This document shows positions 60,301 through 64,000 of a stretch of DNA of 64,000 bases, one piece after another. The stretch comes from Strongylocentrotus droebachiensis (Eukaryota > Echinodermata > Echinoidea > Camarodonta > Strongylocentrotidae): positions 124,001 to 188,000 of the forward strand of contig JAVYIG010002221.1 of NCBI GenBank assembly GCA_035222895.1, in the 5' to 3' direction. Each line of letters opens with the position of its first letter. The first letter of the stretch is position 1. Both the position numbers and the translations under genes were made by a program. Below the pieces are notes generated by a model that saw nothing but the letters and a program-made list of their open reading frames with translations, was not told the origin of the DNA and did no database searches.

Positions 60301-63300
60301 ACAATAAGGTCCACATAGTATTACTTCATTTAAACTGGAACTAGGTCTAAGATCATATTTAACAAAAGGAAAAATTCAATCTTAAACTAACTTCTTTTGT
60401 TGAACCAGATTTTGAACAAAAGCTGAAAGGGCAATCTAACCCTTGTATGAAATAAGTTCATTTGTTAGAAAGCAGAGCAATAAGATAAACATCTTACAAA
60501 TAACTCTCACGTTTGTCATATCCAAAAATATATTACAATGTTTTGTTGTTTTTGTTCCTTCCTAAATGATTTCTTCCTTGGCACATTGTCAAAGGTTCTT
60601 TACGGATAAAATCCCTACTCAGTCATACATTTTGGAAATATATTACCGATTCAACCAATTTGAAGAGCCCATACCTATATATTTATAAATTCACAACTTT
60701 CTCTTTTTTCCCAATTTTATTCAATTTTTCACAAGTCTACTTTTCGGATTTTTCTTCTTTCCTCTAGGGCAATTTGCCGTCAAGGTTCAATTTCCTTTTA
60801 AAGCCAGCATCAGGTTGAAAATTTAACAGAATATAGGCCTTTGTATTAAATTATATTTATGTTCCTACGTATGAATTGTATTATTTGAGCAGATGTCAAA
60901 TATGTTGTCAAATTGATTTGGAAGAAAATAAATGTTCATTTGAATTGAATTTACCAAAAAAAAAAAGAGGTATGTATTAGATAAGGAGTTGAAAATAAAG
61001 ATTTCGAACCTCTCCAACTCTTTTGACCACCCATTCAATTAATCTATTCCGTGTGAAAGCATTTACATACTTTGGCCTATATAAATAACCTACATAAATG
61101 CATAATAAATGCATAAATGATTTATGCTGTCAGGCAAGACTCTAGCACCCATTTGGGCTTGTCGAGAGTAACATGTGTTCAAGAAACAGGTGTTTGATTG
61201 AAGATTTGCTGGGAATCTTTTTCCAATATCATGAAGTCCATCTACAATTTTGGTAAGCCAACACAAAGCTATTCTGTTATATAGGTTTCGTTGACTTCCT
61301 TTACAAAGAGATGCAAAATACTGTATGTTCTTTTTTTCTTTCTTTCTTCCTTCTTTTCTTTATATATGTTTGTTCTTTCTTACATTGATTGGGTGATTTG
61401 TAAGAAAATAAAGTTAATACAACAATCATTACTTGCGGCTATGCTTTCTGCTGCATCGTTGAAACGGAAAGCTTGGACAATCTCCAAGAGTCTCCCTCGG
61501 GTTCCACCTCTCCTTAGCCATTCTCTGAGCATGTACAGAACAATCCCACGTACTACATACGCGGGTAGGTGTACAGCCTTACACATGGCACGCATTATGT
61601 CAGAAACGTCAAATTGCAGGCGTGGGGCAAGCTGAAGCAAGTCGGACACAGAGCATATCCTTTTGTAGAATTCTTCAAGAGAGTCATCTAGAAATAATCA
61701 CATAATAATAACAGTAATAATAATAATTATAATAGTAATAATTAACATTTTCATTAATATTATTTTAATAATTATCATCAGTAATATCATTTAATATCTT
61801 CATTATTGTTACTATAAATAATATAATTATTATTATTTACCTCTCTTTAGAAATCTAGCCATCTGATTGGTCGAAATTGGAGGAACGAACAATGCCAGTA
61901 ACGGTCTATAGGTCATGAGTGAGATTCCCTAAAGATTCCGGGTACCGGGAAAATAGTACAATTTTGATGAGATCCACATTGGTTTACGTGATAAAAGTTA
62001 CTTTGTGCAAGCGGATACCATATAGTGCTTTTTGTCTGCGATTCCCAAATGATTGTAACATTCAGTCATCTTACCAGCAAATATTAAAAGACAGTGTCTC
62101 AGATTTTCTGTAATGTTTTAACCAATCTTTACTAAAGAAAAGGATAAGGTAAGAATTCTTGGTCGATTTTTGTGTCAATTCGGTATATAAAAGATATATC
62201 GACTGCTTTATTATTCGAGGCCTTGCTTTTTTATACTGGCTCTCGGGGACTTCTTTCTGCTATAACCCGAGGCGCGCCTGGGCGCTGAGCCTATAAAAAC
62301 AGCCAGGCCTCTCATAGGAGTCGATATATCTATATTATAAATATAATTGTTACTAATATTGTTATATTATCATTGTTACTGTTATCATCATCATTTTTAT
62401 CATTATAATCATCCCCATTAATAGCATGATCATCATTATAATTATTATCATCTTATTATCAGTTTTATCATTGTTGTTATTGCGGCCAATACACACAAAT
62501 TTGTTCAAGGCATAAAAGGAAAAGAAAAGAGTTTTAGGACAGTTACCCCCTTGGAGATCACCCCCGGCCAATTACCTCAAGAGCAGTTACGCCCCGAAGA
62601 CAATTACCCTCCCCCTGTAAATGACCCATTGGCCATTACCCCTCTCTTAAGGACGATTACCATCCCAACCCACACCGAAAAAAATCTGCTTTTAATCGTT
62701 CGTTCGTTCGTGTCTCCTTAGATCAAGATAGTTATGCAAAATTCCTTAATTCAAAGTAAATTAAATTAAATTAAGTTCTTCCATCGCCCGATTGCTGCAA
62801 TGGCCATTTCATTAGCAAGGGCCATGTTTTCATCTGTGCAACCCGTACCGCCGCACTGCAAGATGTGGTCCATCGTCTGAGTCTCTCCGCAGAAGATGCT
62901 TTTAATAAAACCTTATTTATTACCAGGGTGGATTTCACCCCTAATGACCAGGGGGTGGGGGTAGTTTTCAGGTTGGGTGTATTTGTCCTCGGGGTGGTTG
63001 TCCTTGGGGGCGTATTTTTCCTAGGGGTCATTCAAAGGGGATAATTTTCATCGGGGTGGTTATTTTTTAGGAAGGGAGGGGTCGATTGTCCATGGGTTAA
63101 TGGTCCTGATACGGAAGAAAATTATTAACAAAACATGTTTATACTCAAAAGGAAAATAGTTTGCAATGTGAATCTCATGGGAAGTAAACTGTTAAATAAT
63201 GTATAAGTTCTTGAGCCAAGGCCATTCTCGCTTTTGCGAGTGGTCCTCAAATGACGGTACATATATTATGAATCTTCTCGGTACCCACCCACCCATGCAC

Positions 63301-63645
63301 CCATTGACCCAGACACCCACCCGCACACGCGCTCACACATTCAAAGCAAACCTGTTTGGTTGTCCTGAATATTGTATTCCAGGAGAAGCTCAGCCATTTT
63401 ATCGCTCCTTTCCTTCCTATCTAAACCAATCCACGAACCATCAACGAGCTGTCTTGCAACATTGGTCAGTGCCGTCAAATCAGGTGGTTCAATTAATGTA
63501 TCAAAGACGTCGTCCTCCAAGCAGAGAGCCTTTTTCAATTCCCATGTCAAAGGCAAACTCTTCACTGCCAGAGCGACACTGCAAAGCTCCTTCGTAGTCG
63601 GCGCTCCTCCAGATTTGTCGATGTCATCAACATAGTTATCCTGAT
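54065..63645 (-). CDS. death-fold x2 - ZU5 - UPA - Death protein, eight exons (5' partial)
   Basis: Exons: 63645-63352, 61687-61433, 59816-59479, 59019-58793, 58315-58181, 55820-55667, 55156-55123, 54357-54065. All have AG acceptors and GT donors, and every junction phase matches (1,1,1,0,0,1,2). The first shown exon starts mid-codon, so upstream coding lies outside the window. The domain order is two helical death-fold modules, a ZU5 domain, the UPA region, and a classical Death domain. ZU5-UPA-Death is the cytoplasmic supramodule of UNC5 netrin receptors, PIDD and UNC5CL, which assemble apoptotic or NF-kB signalling complexes. Two extra N-terminal death folds are not part of those proteins. 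No transmembrane segment was seen in these exons. One base seems missing in the ZU5 exon (see that entry). About 575 residues are visible. Confidence 0.88.
54430..54620. repeat. short tandem repeat in intron
   Basis: Four to five diverged units around 'gatatgacgcagtaaagc' and 'ttaagccctatt', spaced 40-55 bp. Confidence 0.75.
54885..55090 (+). mobile_element. tRNA-derived SINE in intron
   Basis: An A-box-like 'gactagtggataagtc' and B-box-like 'ggattcaaatcc' are followed by the shared SINE body 'actctacccaggtgaggtaa' and 'gaggataattccttga'. Opposite in orientation to the host gene. Confidence 0.7.
55123..55156 (-). CDS. 34 bp micro-exon (UPA-Death linker)
   Basis: Encodes EPDYGVDLTD plus split codons at both ends. 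Acceptor aaacag and a perfect gtaagt donor; the phases (1 in, 2 out) fit both neighbours exactly. Confidence 0.75.
55667..55820 (-). CDS. UPA C-terminal exon
   Basis: 154 bp. Encodes SSVLSFELDFPPFEDG and FNLSIQQGTSTLVEQSF, the last beta strands of UPA before the linker. Acceptor cctag, donor gtaagt. Confidence 0.85.
56100..56305. repeat. ~205 bp polypurine tract
   Basis: Nearly uninterrupted A/G on the plus strand (gaaaggaaagaaaag-type units), so pyrimidine-rich in the transcribed sense of the minus gene. Preceded by a G-run at about 56041. Confidence 0.85.
56330..57100. other. intron sequence, no gene recognised
   Basis: AT-rich with repeated 'gatgacgtcatc' and 'gctgacgtcataa' motifs, suggesting an old interspersed repeat. 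Confidence 0.35.
57962..58075 (-). mobile_element. SINE 3' portion
   Basis: On the minus strand it reads 'gggctaagacaaggccaata', then 'ccttgagcatcctctgggat', matching the tail of the SINE at 46.1-46.3 kb. Confidence 0.65.
58181..58315 (-). CDS. UPA exon, 45 codons
   Basis: Phase 0 on both sides. Encodes DIERAEEELSVPFCFV and KSMRQDLLICFSDGFIEKQK, the helical and beta part of UPA. Donor gtgagt. Confidence 0.8.
58508..58625 (-). mobile_element. SINE 5' (tRNA-related) portion
   Basis: The minus strand has an A-box-like 'gtggtcgaatgg', a B-box 'ggttctagtccc' and the body start 'aggaattaattccttga'. An exon lies between this and the 57962-58075 piece, so they are separate insertions or one SINE split by rearrangement. 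Confidence 0.7.
58793..59019 (-). CDS. exon spanning ZU5-UPA boundary
   Basis: Encodes TFSRRRLLPNLSEGF, then VDFTTNHLQLFAL and VTFQPLFMPSSRKVTLRVYV, matching the 'hL..fal' and 'v+vy' pattern after ZU5 in UNC5/PIDD proteins. Acceptor atcaag, donor gtatta, phases 1 in and 0 out. Confidence 0.8.
59125..59263. repeat. two-copy 71 bp tandem repeat in intron
   Basis: 'tatacaaaatagagaagaga' followed by 'aaagtttgaacaa' repeats after 71 bp with few changes. Confidence 0.9.
59479..59816 (-). CDS. ZU5 exon with one-base frame break
   Basis: Encodes LDFRGGEVELDELDIRVSIP, GALRWG, ITPVVECSL and a LPHC end, the hallmarks of ZU5. After LPHCVGPKQC the frame meets a stop, while the +1 frame continues GDGSGMILYTKTGL to the donor. 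The flanking phases require 339 bp but 338 are present. The shift falls at a five-base C run on the plus strand (59518-59522), so either an assembly/sequencing error or a true lesion. Confidence 0.8.
59830..61430. other. large intron, no exon recognised
   Basis: Contains an AG-rich 'ggcttaaagataagggctta'-type degenerate repeat (60170-60310). A likely retroelement 3' end with 'gaagaaaataaatg' and an A-run lies near 60925-60965. The flanking exons are phase-matched across it. Confidence 0.45.
61433..61687 (-). CDS. exon with death-fold module 2
   Basis: 255 bp. It encodes EEFYKRICSVSDLLQLAPRL, then VVRGIVLYMLREWLRRGG and LLEIVQAFRFNDAAESI. The L-x-x-LA and ML-x-W spacing is characteristic of Death domains. 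Acceptor ttctag, donor gtaatg. Confidence 0.75.
61690..61850. repeat. AAT/ATT-rich simple repeat
   Basis: Interrupted (AAT)n/(ATT)n run directly upstream (in transcript sense) of the death-fold 2 exon. A similar one is at 62335-62480. Confidence 0.85.
62192..62331. mobile_element. ~140 bp foldback element
   Basis: The ends 'agatatatcgact' and 'agtcgatatatct' are inverted. The arms continue through 'gaggccttgcttttttata' and 'tataaaaacagccaggcctc'. Confidence 0.7.
62540..63105. repeat. opposed arrays of a ~17 bp degenerate minisatellite
   Basis: 62540-62670 repeats 'cagttaccccctt' and 'gacaattaccct'-like units; 62925-63105 repeats the complement ('ggggtggttgtcct', 'ggggataattttc'). The two arrays face each other around a LINE fragment. 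Confidence 0.65.
62776..62900 (-). pseudogene. LINE ORF2 C-terminal scrap
   Basis: The minus-strand frame reads FCGETQTMDHILQCGGTGC, the C-C-H-C-type motif that ends many Jockey/RTE-like LINE proteins. Only about 40 codons remain. Confidence 0.6.
63352..63645 (-). CDS. exon with N-terminal death-fold module 1
   Basis: 294 bp, phase 1 in and out. It encodes an acidic start (DNYVDDIDKSG) and a six-helix-like pattern with the death-fold Trp (LTWELKKALCL), VARQL, and KMAELLLEYNIQD. DD, DED or CARD subtype cannot be decided by eye. The donor 'gtttgc' is weak but is the only one that keeps phase with the next exon. Confidence 0.7.
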
Positions 63646-64000
63646 CTATAGTAAATAAAAAAGAAACAATTCATGATTTTAGGCTTTCTGTAACAACATG
63701 CAGTGGATTAATAATGAAAAGGCTGCTGATATAATCTGTCATCACATGTATCCGTTTATAAGGCAATCTGAGGAATTAAAGAGAATATAAAGGAAAAGGA
63801 AAGAAAAGGAAAGAGATGATAATGAAATAAATTTGACTAATTTTGGTTTTAATTGTGGGTGTTTGTACACCACAACTGAAGTGAAATGGAAAAAAGGGAC
63901 GCGAAGGAAGTAGAGATCGAGATCAATACATTTGTGAACAGATCACAAAAGCTGAAGAGAAAAAGAGTAGTTCTAAAAAGAACTGTCGGCATTCCTCTGC
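63646..64000. other. intron upstream of the first visible Death-gene exon
   Basis: No exon seen. The exon at 63645 begins mid-codon, so the gene continues past the right edge. Confidence 0.5.

Overview
The window is eukaryotic, AT-rich and crowded with transposable elements. Genes have introns with GT-AG junctions, and non-LTR retrotransposons, tRNA-derived SINEs, foldback/MITE elements and satellites fill most of the space. The gene content (a ZU5-UPA-Death gene, a P2X7 C-terminal-domain protein, a THAP-domain DDE-like protein and a huge nearly intronless cysteine-rich protein) fits a marine invertebrate, perhaps an echinoderm or another invertebrate deuterostome. The sequence alone does not fix the species. 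No bacterial, rRNA, true tRNA or CRISPR feature was seen.

Layout. 1-2.9 kb: two head-to-tail 3' ends of an L1/Tx1-like LINE. 3-4.5 kb: minisatellite, SINE and three foldback elements. 5-7.6 kb: a 5'-truncated CR1/Jockey-type LINE with an almost intact reverse transcriptase (one frameshift). 8.2-8.8 kb: a ~135 bp tandem array. 11.7-19.9 kb: a candidate 8.2 kb DNA element with degenerate terminal inverted repeats and a possible 8 bp target duplication. It carries a two-exon minus-strand gene for a 1,625-residue protein with FEN1/XPG-like (PIN-fold) nuclease motifs and a C-terminal Cys cluster. 19.9-22.2 kb: RTE-like LINE end, a palindrome and a mariner-like MITE. 23.3-24.5 kb: two plus-strand exons of a P2X7 C-terminal-domain protein. 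27.6-30.1 kb: minisatellites.

30.8-38.3 kb, minus strand: a complete ten-exon gene (2,352 coding bases including stop, every junction phase-matched) encoding a 783-residue THAP-domain protein with an RNase-H/DDE-like core. 39.5-44.5 kb: a nested structure. A 4.1 kb element with ~650-730 bp inverted repeats sits inside a ~115 bp tandem array and holds a decayed relative of the 13-19 kb nuclease-like gene. 46-51.4 kb: SINE and a large AT-rich higher-order satellite.

53.5-63.65 kb, minus strand: at least eight phase-compatible exons of a death-fold signalling gene. The order is death-fold, death-fold, ZU5, UPA, Death. Its first exon lies beyond the right edge, and one base appears to be missing in a G homopolymer of the ZU5 exon.

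Of the four multi-exon genes, two look transposon-derived (13-19 kb and 31-38 kb), one has a domain common in marine invertebrate multicopy families (23-24 kb), and one (54-64 kb) looks like an ordinary host gene in the apoptosis/innate-signalling class. The same nuclease-like protein family occurs in two different element structures in this window, which is the most notable pattern.
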